Source: Pohlia nutans (Eukaryota; Streptophyta; Bryopsida; Bryales; Mniaceae). Taken from it: a stretch of DNA of 64,000 nucleotides. Positions 7,304 to 17,643 of the stretch are shown one piece after another. The stretch lies in contig CM040085.1 in assembly GCA_022496805.1 (NCBI GenBank), positions 49,815,811-49,879,810 of the forward strand, in the 5' to 3' direction. The position numbers and the translations under genes were made by a program. The stretch's first letter is position 1. Each line of letters begins with the position of its first letter. The notes under the pieces are model-generated. The model was given only the letters and a program-made list of their open reading frames with translations, ran no database searches and was not told the DNA's origin.

Positions 7304-10300
7304 ATGGCTACATTTGAGGGTGAAGGTGCTAAGGTTGTAGACAAGTTCGATGGCGTCAACTTCCACTTGTGGAAATTCAAGATGGAAATGGTCATGGCCG
7401 AAAAAGAATTGTGGGAGATAGTTGAGGGTAGTGAGGAACCGCCCTCGTCCGACGCCGAGGCTAGGGTACGAACTGCGTACACTCGGCGAGAGAAAAAGGC
7501 CTTTGCGATTTTGGCTCTTAATCTTTCTGATTCCCAGCTTTCTCATATTCGGTCGTGCAAGACTCCCGCCGAGGCATGGGCCAAGCTTTGCAATATTCAT
7601 GAGGCAAAGAGCTTGGTCAATATCTTGTTTTTGAGGCGCAAGTTTTTCACCATCAAGATGGAAGAAAACGACGACATGTTGGCGCACATCAACAAAGTCA
7701 AGGCTCTTGCGGATCAGCTCAACGGCGCAGACGTCAACATTACCGACGGTGATATCGTTATGACGCTCCTCGAGAGTTTGCCGCCGTCGTACGAGTATCT
7801 TATCGTTGCTATGGAGAGTAGGCCCATTAGCGAGCTCACTCTTGATTATGTGACATCACGGTTGTTGCATGAACTCTCGCGGCGCAAAGAGAACGAGACT
7901 CGTGGCGATAGCGCGGCGCTTATGGCGAAGCAATCCAAGAGCGGTGCCAGTGGGAGCTCTACAGACAAGGTATGCTACTATTGCGGTAAGAAGGGCCACT
8001 TGGCAAAATTTTGCTACAAACGCAAGAGAGAGGAAAGTGCCAACAATACAAAGGTCAACGATGCAGGTGATGAGTACGCATTTATGACTAGGGTCTCTTC
8101 TTGTAGTGATGACGGGGACGAGTATGCAATGATGGCAAGTGACGTGTCATGCAATGGTAGTGTGATCGATTGGATTGTTGATTCGGGAGCCTCGAGTCAC
8201 ATGGCGCCCATTAGGACTTGTTTCCAATCATATCACGTCATATCTCCAAAGAATGTCATTTTGGGTGATGATACGGTTCTTCAAGCCGTGGGTAAAGGAT
8301 CCATCGTCGTAGACACCGAGGTGAAGGGTCGTGTGAAGACAATTACCATCCATGATGTCCTCCACGTTCCCAAGTTGAAGGCAAATCTTTTATCGGTGCG
8401 ACATTTGGTGATGAAGCATTTGCGAGTGGAATTTAGCGACCAAGGGTGTTTTGTGTTGTCTCCAAGTCGTGAGGAGGTGGCCATTATACACGAAGTCAAC
8501 GGCTTGTACCAAATCAAGTTTTCCAAGATGCACGCGGCGGAATCGGCAACGTTGGTGCAATCGAGTTCAAACGAAGACAAGTTGGCGTTGTGGCATCGTC
8601 GTCTCGGGCATTTGAATGTCAAGAGTGTGAAAGCACTGCGTGGAATGGTAAGTGGCATGGATCTTGCACAATCACACGTCGCACCTAGTTCATTCACATG
8701 TGAGGGTTGTATTGAAGGCAAACAACAACGCACACCGTTTCCAGTTGATGGGGCAACTCGTGCAACCAAGGTTCTTGAGATTGTGCATTCCGACGTGTGT
8801 GGTCCAATGAAGACCACGTCTATGGGGGGTTGCAAGTATTTTGTGACGTTCATTGATGATTTTTCGAGGAAGATATGGTTGTATCCGATCAAAGCAAAGA
8901 GCGAGTGTTTTGAGAAGTTCAAAGAGTTCAAGGCGTTGGTTGAGAAGCAATCCGAGCACAAGATCAAGGTGTTTCGATCGGATAATGGCGGCGAGTTCAT
9001 GTCCAACCAATTTGGAGAGTTATTGAAGAAAGAAGGCATTGCTAGACAAACCACAACGCCATATACACCACAACAAAACGGAGTTGCAGAGCGTGCAAAT
9101 CGAACAATTGTGGAAATGGCAAGGAGTATGTTGCATGCACAAAATTTGGGTTTGGACCTTTGGGCGGAAGCGGTGGTGACTGCGGTGTACACACGCAACC
9201 GATGCCCGACGAGTGCGGTTCAAAACATGACACCAGAGCAAGCGTGGAGTGGGAGGCCTCCCCGCGTGGAGCACATGCGCACATTTGGATGCATCGCATT
9301 TGCAAAGGTACCCGATTCTCAAAGAACCAAACTTGAGGCCAAGGCAACAAAATGTGTGTTTCTTGGATATTGTGAAGGTACCAAGGCGTACAGGCTCATG
9401 TCGCTCGAGACCAAGAAGATCATTCGAGCTCGTGATGTGACATTTTGCGAGAATTCCAAGGTTGAAGACAATTTTGACGATGGTCCAAGTGGGAGAAGTG
9501 GCGATAAACCGGCGATTGTGGACCAATCTTCCAAATCTCCCGTTATTGATATTGTTGATGAAGACGAAGATGACGAAGATGGTGGTGATGAGGAACATAT
9601 TGAGGAGCGACCTTTGAAGACGAAGAATGGCGAGAAGAAGGCACAAGCAACGGCGGTTGAAGACAATGCATCCTCGAGCGATCGTCGTTATCCAGAGAGA
9701 AATCGTAGACCACTTGGCGAGTGGTGGAAGAATCATATTCTCCCTCAAGGTGAGGAGGAGCATGCAAACGTTGCACTTTTAGATGCTCCATTGACGATTC
9801 GTGAAGCGTTGAGTTGTGATGATGCAAACAAGTGGGAGCAAGCCATGCAAGAGGAGTACAAATCGTTGATGGACAATGGCACTTGGGAATTGACTCCCCT
9901 CCCCAAAAATCGCAACGCTATCGGTTGTAAGTGGGTATTTCGTGCAAAGAGAGATGCAACGGGTGATGTGGTTCGTTATAAGGCAAGATTGGTGGCAAAG
10001 GGCTTTTCACAAATCGAAGGTGTTGATTTTCATGAGACCTTTGCACCGGTGGCGAAATTCACCACTATTCGATGCATTTTGGCCATCGGGGCTGCCATGG
10101 ATTTGGAAATGCATCAAATGGATGTGAAGACGGCGTTCTTGAACGGCGAGTTGGACGAGGACATCTACATGGTGCAACCCGAAGGATTTGTGCAACGAGG
10201 TAATGAGAACCTTGTTTGCAAGTTGAACAAGTCATTGTATGGGTTGAAGCAATCTCCACGCGCATGGTATCAAAAGATTGACACGTTTCTTGTTCATATC

Positions 10301-11377
10301 GGGTTCACAAGGAGCATCGCTGATCACAGCTTGTATTTCATGCAAAAGGGGCAACATGTGGTCATCGTGATCATATATGTGGATGATTTGATCATCCTTG
10401 CAAGTTGTATGAGCTCTTTGAAGGCATTGAAGGCAATGCTTGAGAACGAGTACGAGATGAGTGATCTCGGTGAGTTGCACTTTTGTCTAGGAGTTGAGTT
10501 TGTGCGAGATAGAGCAACACGCACCATAACAATGAATCAAAGCAAGTATGTTATGGATGTGCTCAAACGCTTTGGCATGGAGGATTGCAAACCGGTTGGC
10601 ACTCCATTGGATGTGAATTCCAAACTCGTGAAACTCACGGATGAGGAGTATGCATTAGAGGCTCAATCTATGGTGGATGTGCCATACAAGCAAGCTGTAG
10701 GGTCATTGATGTATGCTATGATTGCAACAAGGCCGGACCTTGCGTATCCAATCAGCGTTGTGAGTCAACACATGGCAAGACCGGGTTCAAGTCATTGGGT
10801 TGCGGTCAAGAGGATCATGCGGTACTTGAAACGCACAAGTGATGTGAGGTTGTGTCTTGGAGGTGACAACATTGTGTTGAGTGGGTATTGTGATGCGGAT
10901 TATGCGGGTGATACCAATGATCGTAGATCCACCACGGGGTACATGTTCAAAGTTGGATCGGGGGCCGTTTCATGGAATAGCAAGCGCCAACAAACCACGG
11001 CCACGTCAACGGTTGAGGCGGAGTACATGGCGACGAGCCACGGTACGAAGGAGGCCATTTGGTTGAGGCAACTAATGGCGGATGTGAGATGCACTCAAGA
11101 GGAGGCTACAACAATCATGTGTGACAACCAAGGGAGTATGTCATTGGCGAAGAATCCAACGCATCACTCACGTACAAAGCACATTGATGTGCAATATCAC
11201 TTCATTCGAGAGAAGTTAGAGATGAAGGTGATAGAGTTGAAGTATTGTCCAACAGAGCACATGGTGGCGGACGTGCTGACAAAGGCTCTTGCGAGAGATC
11301 GACATCAAAGACTAGTGGTGGCATTTGGGCTCCAAGGCTTTGGCTATTCGCAAAGTGGGAGTGTTGAAGTAGGATGA
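7304..11377 (+). CDS. gag-pol: E4 Ty1/copia Gag-Pol polyprotein (intact frame)
   Basis: 1,357 residues, uninterrupted, with the same domain order as the E3 protein. Zinc knuckle, D-S-G protease site, H-H-C-C and D-D-35-E integrase residues, and RNase H acidic residues are all present; the RT Y-V-D-D codons are at 10376-10387. Private changes: S263R (between knuckle and protease), S477T just after the integrase finger, L724F before the acidic linker, and G1177R near the start of RNase H. G1177R is the only change near a catalytic domain whose effect I would question. The start is ATG 7304 (a GTG lies 27 bases upstream) and the stop lies inside the 3' LTR. It should make all retrotransposition enzymes if transcribed. 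Confidence 0.97.
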   Translation: MATFEGEGAKVVDKFDGVNFHLWKFKMEMVMAEKELWEIVEGSEEPPSSDAEARVRTAYTRREKKAFAILALNLSDSQLSHIRSCKTPAEAWAKLCNIHEAKSLVNILFLRRKFFTIKMEENDDMLAHINKVKALADQLNGADVNITDGDIVMTLLESLPPSYEYLIVAMESRPISELTLDYVTSRLLHELSRRKENETRGDSAALMAKQSKSGASGSSTDKVCYYCGKKGHLAKFCYKRKREESANNTKVNDAGDEYAFMTRVSSCSDDGDEYAMMASDVSCNGSVIDWIVDSGASSHMAPIRTCFQSYHVISPKNVILGDDTVLQAVGKGSIVVDTEVKGRVKTITIHDVLHVPKLKANLLSVRHLVMKHLRVEFSDQGCFVLSPSREEVAIIHEVNGLYQIKFSKMHAAESATLVQSSSNEDKLALWHRRLGHLNVKSVKALRGMVSGMDLAQSHVAPSSFTCEGCIEGKQQRTPFPVDGATRATKVLEIVHSDVCGPMKTTSMGGCKYFVTFIDDFSRKIWLYPIKAKSECFEKFKEFKALVEKQSEHKIKVFRSDNGGEFMSNQFGELLKKEGIARQTTTPYTPQQNGVAERANRTIVEMARSMLHAQNLGLDLWAEAVVTAVYTRNRCPTSAVQNMTPEQAWSGRPPRVEHMRTFGCIAFAKVPDSQRTKLEAKATKCVFLGYCEGTKAYRLMSLETKKIIRARDVTFCENSKVEDNFDDGPSGRSGDKPAIVDQSSKSPVIDIVDEDEDDEDGGDEEHIEERPLKTKNGEKKAQATAVEDNASSSDRRYPERNRRPLGEWWKNHILPQGEEEHANVALLDAPLTIREALSCDDANKWEQAMQEEYKSLMDNGTWELTPLPKNRNAIGCKWVFRAKRDATGDVVRYKARLVAKGFSQIEGVDFHETFAPVAKFTTIRCILAIGAAMDLEMHQMDVKTAFLNGELDEDIYMVQPEGFVQRGNENLVCKLNKSLYGLKQSPRAWYQKIDTFLVHIGFTRSIADHSLYFMQKGQHVVIVIIYVDDLIILASCMSSLKALKAMLENEYEMSDLGELHFCLGVEFVRDRATRTITMNQSKYVMDVLKRFGMEDCKPVGTPLDVNSKLVKLTDEEYALEAQSMVDVPYKQAVGSLMYAMIATRPDLAYPISVVSQHMARPGSSHWVAVKRIMRYLKRTSDVRLCLGGDNIVLSGYCDADYAGDTNDRRSTTGYMFKVGSGAVSWNSKRQQTTATSTVEAEYMATSHGTKEAIWLRQLMADVRCTQEEATTIMCDNQGSMSLAKNPTHHSRTKHIDVQYHFIREKLEMKVIELKYCPTEHMVADVLTKALARDRHQRLVVAFGLQGFGYSQSGSVEVG

Positions 11378-11546
11378 TTGCGTGGGCTGAAGTTGCTCAT
11401 AGCCATGCGCATTAGCTAGAGTAGATGATGCGAATGAGCTAGACTTGCAACTAGAGAAGTGGTACTAGTTAGAAGTAATGAGAATTGGGTCTCCCAAATG
11501 ATATGGGCTGATCCTAGTGTACTAGGAGTGGAGTATGGGCTGATGT
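11362..11546 (+). repeat. E4 3' LTR, first piece (bases 1-185)
   Basis: Begins at TGTTGAAG after the polypurine tract and is cut after GGGCTGATGT by E5. The last five bases, GATGT (11542-11546), reappear at 17193-17197. Confidence 0.95.
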
Positions 11547-11864
11547 TGTTGAAGTAGGATGATTGTGTGGGCTGAAGTTGCTCATAGCCATGCGCATTAG
11601 CTAGAGTAGATGATGCGAATGAGCTAGACTAGCAACTAGAGAAGTGGTACTAGTTAGAGATAATGAGAATTGGGTCTCCCAAGTGATATGGGCTGATCCT
11701 AGTGTACTAGGAGTGGAGTATGGGCTGATGTCCCATATGGTTTGCCAAGGGGACTCCCTTGGGTGTACTACTTAAGAGGGGCAGCCCATGAGTAAAGATC
11801 ATCTCTTTCCTATGCATTCCAAGTGTTTGTGTGAGGCTTTGGCATTCTAATCTAACCTTCAATA
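11547..11864 (+). repeat. E5 5' LTR
   Basis: 318 bp, TGTTGAAG...CTTCAATA, of the GATAATG subtype. The primer-binding site follows at 11865-11878. Confidence 0.96.
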
Positions 11865-12816
11865 GGTTATGGGCCCACTCATGTGTTTTGCGTGAGTCAA
11901 AGATTAGATTGCTCATTGTGTGGAGGTCGTGCGTTGGAGCGCTGATTTTGGAGTATTGGAGCGCTGATTTGGAGCTTTGGAGGGCTGAATTCGAGCTTTG
12001 GTGGGCTGATTTCGACATTGGGAGGTATTACAATCTTCCTACCTTTGATCTACGTGTTGGAGGGCTGAATTCGCACTTTGGAGCTATCATTTGTTGATTT
12101 GGAGCTTTTGGAGCACTTTGGAGCACTTTTGGAGTTTATACACGTCTACAAGGGCTGAATTGGAGCTTTGGAGCTTATTGGTGCTTGTTGGAGTATATTG
12201 GAGCTGATTGGAGCTTATTGGAGCTTATTGGCTCAATTTGTGCTCAATTTGTGCACTTGTGTTGTTGCAAGGCACTTTTATGCTTTGAGGCTCTTGGGGT
12301 GAGTCTACAATCTGATTTTGGTATTGCAATTCTTGCACAAGGGTTTGGAATGTGAGTTATGCCCTTGGAGTGCTCAAAATTAGAGTTTGGGTTAGTGAAT
12401 GCACAACGGGGCTGATTTGAGGAATTTCAATGCAATTAGGACTTGAAGGGGCTGAATTTGCATTGATTTAGAGTCCTTGGAAGGCACAAGGGTGTCCATA
12501 GGGTGCATTACGTGTTGTGAAGCACAAGGGTGCTGATTTGAGTGGATTTGAGCCAACGAGTGCGCAATTCTCCTAGTTAGGGTGTTGTGGTATGATCTTG
12601 TGCAAATTCACTAAGAACCATCACGATTGAGTGTTGTGAGGTTGATGTGTAGCACAAAGGTGCTGATTTAGTGTTTGGAATTAGTTTGGAGGCATTAGAA
12701 GCACGTACGTGTGCAATTTGCCTCACAAATCACAAAATTGTCAAAAATCATAAAAACAATTTTTCTTAGCTTTCTAGGGGCTGAATTTTGTGAGCGTACG
12801 TCCTTCAATCAAGGAT
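11865..12816 (+). other. E5 5' leader, untranslated (shortest)
   Basis: 952 nt, the shortest leader in the window, because it has only two CTTATTGGAG units (around 12205-12230). Primer site, TGGAGC repeats and GGGCTGA motifs are otherwise as in E3. Confidence 0.85.
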
Positions 12817-15800
12817 ATGGCTACATTTGAGGGTGAAGGTGCTAAGGTTGTAGACAAGTTCGATGGCGTCAACTTCCACTTGTGGAAATTCAAGATGGAA
12901 ATGGTCATGGCCGAAAAAGAATTGTGGGAGATAGTTGAGGGTAGTGAGGAACCGCCTTCGTCCGACGCCGAGGCTAGGGTACGAACTGCGTACACTCGGC
13001 GAGAGAAAAAGGCCTTTGCGATTTTGGCTCTTAATCTTTCTGATTCCCAGCTTTCTCATATTCGGTCGTGCAAGACTCCCGCCGAGGCATGGGCCAAGCT
13101 TTGCAATATTCATGAGGCAAAGAGCTTGGTCAATATCTTGTTTTTGAGGCGCAAGTTTTTCACCATCAAGATGGAAGAAAACGACGACATGTTGGCGCAC
13201 ATCAACAAAGTCAAGGCTCTTGCGGATCAGCTCAACGGCGCAGACGTCAACATTACGGACGGTGATATCGTTATGACGCTCCTCGAGAGTTTGCCGCCGT
13301 CGTACGAGTATCTTATCGTTGCTATGGAGAGTAGGCCCATTAGCGAGCTCACTCTTGATTATGTGACATCACGGTTGTTGCATGAACTCTCGCGGCGCAA
13401 AGAGAACGAGACTCGTGGCGATAGCGCGGCGCTTATGGCGAAGCAATCCAAGAGCGGTGCCAGTGGGAGCTCTACAGACAAGGTATGCTACTATTGCGGT
13501 AAGAAGGGCCACTTGGCAAAATTTTGCTACAAACGCAAGAGAGAGGAAAGTGCCAACAATACAAAGGTCAACGATGCAGGTGATGAGTACGCATTTATGA
13601 CTAGCGTCTCTTCTTGTAGTGAGGACGGGGACGAGTATGCAATGATGGCAAGTGACGTGTCATGCAATGGTAGTGTGATCGATTGGATTGTTGATTCGGG
13701 AGCCTCGAGTCACATGGCGCCCATTAGGACTTGTTTCCAATCATATCACGTCATATCTCCAAAGAATGTCATTTTGGGTGATGATACGGTTCTTCAAGCC
13801 GTGGGTAAAGGATCCATCGTCGTAGACACTGAGGTGAAGGGTCGTGTGAAGACAATTACCATCCATGATGTCCTCCACGTTCCCAAGTTGAAGGCAAATC
13901 TTTTATCGGTGCGACATTTGGTGATGAAGCATTTGCGAGTGGAATTTAGCGACCAAGGGTGTTTTGTGTTGTCTCCAAGTCGTGAGGAGGTGGCCATTAT
14001 ACACGAAGTCAACGGCTTGTACCAAATCAAGTTTTCCAAGATGCACGCGGCGGAATCCGCAACGTTGGTGCAATCGAGTTCAAACGAGGACAAGTTGGCG
14101 TTGTGGCATCGTCGTCTCGGGCATTTGAATGTCAAGAGTGTGAAAGCACTGCGTGGAATGGTAAGTGGCATGGATCTTGCACAATCACACGTCGCGCCTA
14201 GTTCATTCACATGTGAGGGTTGTATTGAAGGCAAGCAACAACGCTCACCGTTTCCAGTTGATGGGGCAACTCGTGCAACCAAGGTTCTTGAGATTGTGCA
14301 TTCCGACGTGTGTGGTCCGATGAAGACCACGTCTATGGGGGGTTGCAAGTATTTTGTGACGTTCATTGATGATTTTTCGAGGAAGATATGGTTGTATCCG
14401 ATCAAAGCAAAGAGCGAGTGTTTTGAGAAGTTCAAAGAGTTCAAGGCGTTGGTTGAGAAGCAATCCGAGCACAAGATCAAGGTGTTTCGATCGGATAATG
14501 GCGGCGAGTTCATGTCCAACCAATTTGGAGAGTTATTGAAGAAAGAAGGCATTGCTAGACAAACCACAACGCCATATACACCACAACAAAACGGAGTTGC
14601 AGAGCGTGCAAATCGAACAATTGTGGAAATGGCAAGGAGTATGTTGCATGCACAAAATTTGGGTTTGGACCTTTGGGCGGAAGCGGTGGTGACTGCGGTG
14701 TACACACGCAACCGATGCCCGACGAGTGCGGTTCAAAACATGACACCAGAGCAAGCGTGGAGTGGGAGGCCACCCCGCGTGGAGCACATGCGCACATTTG
14801 GATGCATCGCATTTGCAAAGGTACCCGATTCTCAAAGAACCAAACTTGAGGCCAAGGCAACAAAATGTGTGTTTCTTGGATATTGTGAAGGTACCAAGGC
14901 GTACAGGCTCATGTCGCTCGAGACCAAGAAGATCATTCGAGCTCGTGATGTGACATTTTGCGAGAATTCCAAGGTTGAAGACAATTTGGACGATGGTCCA
15001 AGTGGGAGAAGTGGCGATAAACCGGCGATTGTGGACCAATCTTCCAAATCTCCCGTTATTGATATTGTTGATGAAGACGAAGATGACGAAGATGGTGGTG
15101 ATGAGGAACATGTTGAGGAGCGACCTTTGAAGACGAAGAATGGCGAGAAAAAGGCACAAGCAACGGCGGTTGAAGACAATGCATCCTCGAGCGATCGTCG
15201 TTATCCGGAGAGAAATCGTAGACCACTTGGCGAGTGGTGGAAGAATCATATTCTCCCTCAAGGTGAGGAGGAGCATGCAAACGTTGCACTTTTAGATGCT
15301 CCATTGACGATTCGTGAAGCGTTGAGTTGTGATGATGCAAACAAGTGGGAGCAAGCCATGCAAGAGGAGTACAAATCGTTGATGGACAATGGCACTTGGG
15401 AATTGACTCCCCTCCCCAAGAATCGCAACGCTATCGGTTGTAAGTGGGTATTTCGTGCAAAGAGAGATGCAACGGGTGATGTGGTTCGTTATAAGGCAAG
15501 ATTGGTGGCAAAGGGCTTTTCACAAATCGAAGGTGTTGATTTTCATGAGACCTTTGCACCGGTGGCGAAATTCACCACTATTCGATGCATTTTGGCCATC
15601 GGGGCTGCCATGGATTTGGAAATGCATCAAATGGATGTGAAGACGGCGTTCTTGAACGGCGAGTTGGACGAGGACATCTACATGGTACAACCCGAAGGAT
15701 TTGTGCAACGAGGTAATGAGAACCTTGTTTGCAAGTTGAACAAGTCATTGTATGGGTTGAAGCAATCTCCACGCGCATGGTATCAAAAGATTGACACGTT

Positions 15801-16890
15801 TCTTGTTCATATCGGGTTCACAAGGAGCATCGCTGATCACAGCTTGTATTTCATGCAAAAGGGGCAACATGTGGTCATCGTGATCATATATGTGGATGAT
15901 TTGATCATCCTTGCAAGTTGTATGAGCTCTTTGAAGGCATTGAAGGCAATGCTTGAGAACGAGTACGAGATGAGTGATCTGGGTGAGTTGCACTTTTGTT
16001 TAGGAGTTGAGTTTGTGCGAGATAGAGCAACACGCACCATAACAATGAATCAAAGCAAGTATGTTATGGATGTTCTCAAACGCTTTGGCATGGAGGATTG
16101 CAAACCGGTTGGCACTCCATTGGATGTGAATTCCAAACTCGTGAAACTCACGGATGAGGAGTATGCATTAGAGGCTCAATCTATGGTGGATGTGCCATAC
16201 AAGCAAGCTGTAGGGTCATTGATGTATGCTATGATTGCAACAAGGCCGGACCTTGCGTATCCAATCAGCGTTGTGAGTCAACACATGGCAAGACCGGGTT
16301 CAAGTCATTGGGTTGCGGTCAAGAGGATCATGCGGTACTTGAAAGGCACAAGTGATGTGAGGTTGTGTCTTGGAGGTGACAACATTGTGTTGAGTGGGTA
16401 TTGTGATGCGGATTATGCGGGTGATACCAATGATCGTAGATCCACCACGGGGTACATGTTCAAAGTTGGATCGGGGGCCGTTTCATGGAATAGCAAGCGC
16501 CAACAAACCACGGCCACGTCAACGGTTGAGGCGGAGTACATGGCGACGAGCCACGGTACGAAGGAGGCCATTTGGTTGAGGCAACTAATGGCGGATGTGA
16601 GATGCACTCAAGAGGAGGCTACAACAATCATGTGTGACAACCAAGGGAGTATGTCATTGGCGAAGAATCCAACGCATCACTCACGTACAAAGCACATTGA
16701 TGTGCAATATCACTTCATTCGAGAGAAGTTAGAGATGAAGGTGATAGAGTTGAAGTATTGTCCAACGGAGCACATGGTGGCGGACGTGCTGACAAAGGCT
16801 CTTGCGAGAGATCGACATCAAAGACTAGTGGCGGCATTTGGGCTCGAAGGCTTTGGCTATTCGCAAAGTGGGAGTGTTGAAGTAGGATGA
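12817..16890 (+). CDS. gag-pol: E5 Ty1/copia Gag-Pol polyprotein (intact frame)
   Basis: 1,357 residues without interruption. All diagnostic residues are in place: knuckle, protease D-S-G, integrase H-H-C-C and D-D-35-E, RT Y-V-D-D codons at 15889-15900, and RNase H acidic residues. Private changes are D269E in the spacer between knuckle and protease, and V1339A near the C terminus. Neither touches a catalytic motif. With its apparently identical LTR pair, this is among the strongest candidates for a recently mobile, still competent copy. Start at ATG 12817; stop inside the 3' LTR. Confidence 0.97.
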   Translation: MATFEGEGAKVVDKFDGVNFHLWKFKMEMVMAEKELWEIVEGSEEPPSSDAEARVRTAYTRREKKAFAILALNLSDSQLSHIRSCKTPAEAWAKLCNIHEAKSLVNILFLRRKFFTIKMEENDDMLAHINKVKALADQLNGADVNITDGDIVMTLLESLPPSYEYLIVAMESRPISELTLDYVTSRLLHELSRRKENETRGDSAALMAKQSKSGASGSSTDKVCYYCGKKGHLAKFCYKRKREESANNTKVNDAGDEYAFMTSVSSCSEDGDEYAMMASDVSCNGSVIDWIVDSGASSHMAPIRTCFQSYHVISPKNVILGDDTVLQAVGKGSIVVDTEVKGRVKTITIHDVLHVPKLKANLLSVRHLVMKHLRVEFSDQGCFVLSPSREEVAIIHEVNGLYQIKFSKMHAAESATLVQSSSNEDKLALWHRRLGHLNVKSVKALRGMVSGMDLAQSHVAPSSFTCEGCIEGKQQRSPFPVDGATRATKVLEIVHSDVCGPMKTTSMGGCKYFVTFIDDFSRKIWLYPIKAKSECFEKFKEFKALVEKQSEHKIKVFRSDNGGEFMSNQFGELLKKEGIARQTTTPYTPQQNGVAERANRTIVEMARSMLHAQNLGLDLWAEAVVTAVYTRNRCPTSAVQNMTPEQAWSGRPPRVEHMRTFGCIAFAKVPDSQRTKLEAKATKCVFLGYCEGTKAYRLMSLETKKIIRARDVTFCENSKVEDNLDDGPSGRSGDKPAIVDQSSKSPVIDIVDEDEDDEDGGDEEHVEERPLKTKNGEKKAQATAVEDNASSSDRRYPERNRRPLGEWWKNHILPQGEEEHANVALLDAPLTIREALSCDDANKWEQAMQEEYKSLMDNGTWELTPLPKNRNAIGCKWVFRAKRDATGDVVRYKARLVAKGFSQIEGVDFHETFAPVAKFTTIRCILAIGAAMDLEMHQMDVKTAFLNGELDEDIYMVQPEGFVQRGNENLVCKLNKSLYGLKQSPRAWYQKIDTFLVHIGFTRSIADHSLYFMQKGQHVVIVIIYVDDLIILASCMSSLKALKAMLENEYEMSDLGELHFCLGVEFVRDRATRTITMNQSKYVMDVLKRFGMEDCKPVGTPLDVNSKLVKLTDEEYALEAQSMVDVPYKQAVGSLMYAMIATRPDLAYPISVVSQHMARPGSSHWVAVKRIMRYLKGTSDVRLCLGGDNIVLSGYCDADYAGDTNDRRSTTGYMFKVGSGAVSWNSKRQQTTATSTVEAEYMATSHGTKEAIWLRQLMADVRCTQEEATTIMCDNQGSMSLAKNPTHHSRTKHIDVQYHFIREKLEMKVIELKYCPTEHMVADVLTKALARDRHQRLVAAFGLEGFGYSQSGSVEVG

Positions 16891-17192
16891 TTGTGTGGGC
16901 TGAAGTTGCTCATAGCCATGCGCATTAGCTAGAGTAGATGATGCGAATGAGCTAGACTAGCAACTAGAGAAGTGGTACTAGTTAGAGATAATGAGAATTG
17001 GGTCTCCCAAGTGATATGGGCTGATCCTAGTGTACTAGGAGTGGAGTATGGGCTGATGTCCCATATGGTTTGCCAAGGGGACTCCCTTGGGTGTACTACT
17101 TAAGAGGGGCAGCCCATGAGTAAAGATCATCTCTTTCCTATGCATTCCAAGTGTTTGTGTGAGGCTTTGGCATTCTAATCTAACCTTCAATA
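16875..17192 (+). repeat. E5 3' LTR
   Basis: 318 bp beginning right after the polypurine tract. It shares both private marks with the E5 5' LTR and ends in CTTCAATA, followed by the GATGT duplication. Confidence 0.96.
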
Positions 17193-17197
17193 GATGT

Positions 17198-17330
17198 CCC
17201 ATATGGTTTGCCAAGGGGACTCCCTTGGGTGTGCTACTTAAGAGGGGCAGCCCATGAGTAAAGATCATCTCTTTCCTATGCATTCCAAGTGTTTGTATGA
17301 GGCTTTGGCATTCTAATCTAACCTTCAATA
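17198..17330 (+). repeat. E4 3' LTR, second piece
   Basis: Resumes at CCCATATGG, LTR base 186, directly after the GATGT duplication (17193-17197), and ends CTTCAATA at 17330. Joined with 11362-11546 it makes a complete 318-bp LTR. It carries GTTTGTATGAGG in place of GTTTGTGTGAGG. Confidence 0.95.
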
Positions 17331-17335
17331 GTTAG

Positions 17336-17542
17336 AAGTAATGAGAATTGGGTCTCCCAAGTGATATGGGCTGATCCTAGTGTACTAGGAGTGGAGTATG
17401 GGCTGATGTCCCATATGGTTTGCCAAGGGGACTCCCTTGGGTGTGCTACTTAAGAGGGGCAGCCCATGAGTAAAGATCATCTCTTTCCTATGCATTCCAA
17501 GTGTTTGTGTGAGGCTTTGGCATTCTAATCTAACCTTCAATA
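17336..17542 (+). repeat. E3 3' LTR, second piece
   Basis: Resumes at AAGTAATG, LTR base 112, after the GTTAG duplication (17331-17335), and ends CTTCAATA at 17542. The TGACA duplication of E3 follows. Confidence 0.95.
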
Positions 17543-17547
17543 TGACA

Positions 17548-17643
17548 ATGGCTCTTGCGAGAGATCGACATCAAAGACTAGTGGTGGCATTTGGGCTCCA
17601 AGGCTTTGGCTATTCGCAAAGTGGGAGTGTTGAAGTAGGATGA
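17548..17643 (+). pseudogene. gag-pol: E2: C-terminal end of copia gag-pol, right piece
   Basis: Continues the E2 frame from 563 after the TGACA duplication and encodes the last part of the polyprotein, about residues 1327-1357, through the stop inside the LTR. The first base after the duplication differs from other copies: ATGGCT replaces AAGGCT, turning Lys into Met. The C-terminal subtype is F-G-L-Q-G-F-G-Y-S-Q. Confidence 0.9.

Larger units (their letters stand above)
11547..17192 (+). mobile_element. E5: full-length Ty1/copia element inserted in the E4 3' LTR
   Basis: 5,646 bp, uninterrupted, flanked by exact GATGT copies. Its LTRs are 11547-11864 and 16875-17192. Both carry two private marks, GATTGTGTGG near the start and GGGTGTACTAC in the middle, and by eye they are identical. 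It is the innermost and therefore youngest insertion of the left nest (E6 > E2 > E3 > E4 > E5). Confidence 0.97.
6024..17330 (+). mobile_element. E4: full-length Ty1/copia element inserted in the E3 3' LTR, itself split by E5
   Basis: The GTTAG duplication (6019-6023 and 17331-17335) bounds it. The 5' LTR is 6024-6341, the frame 7304-11377, and the 3' LTR 11362-11546 plus 17198-17330. Without E5 and its GATGT duplication it measures 5,656 bp. Both LTRs carry the private CCCAAATG variant (CCCAAGTG elsewhere). They differ by about one base, GTTTGTGTG versus GTTTGTATG near the end. Confidence 0.96.
564..17542 (+). mobile_element. E3: full-length Ty1/copia element, split in its 3' LTR by E4
   Basis: The 5' LTR is 564-881, the leader starts at 882, the frame is 1855-5928, and the 3' LTR is in two pieces (5913-6023 and 17336-17542). 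It is flanked by the exact duplication TGACA (559-563 and 17543-17547) inside the pol gene of E2. Removing E4 and its GTTAG duplication gives 5,667 bp, in line with its sister copies. The two LTRs differ by about one base by eye, at AGCTAGAC versus AGCTTGAC. Confidence 0.96.

Noticed and set aside
17193..17542. Two solo LTRs in tandem
   Set aside because: Each piece completes an interrupted 3' LTR to the base through the GATGT and GTTAG duplications.
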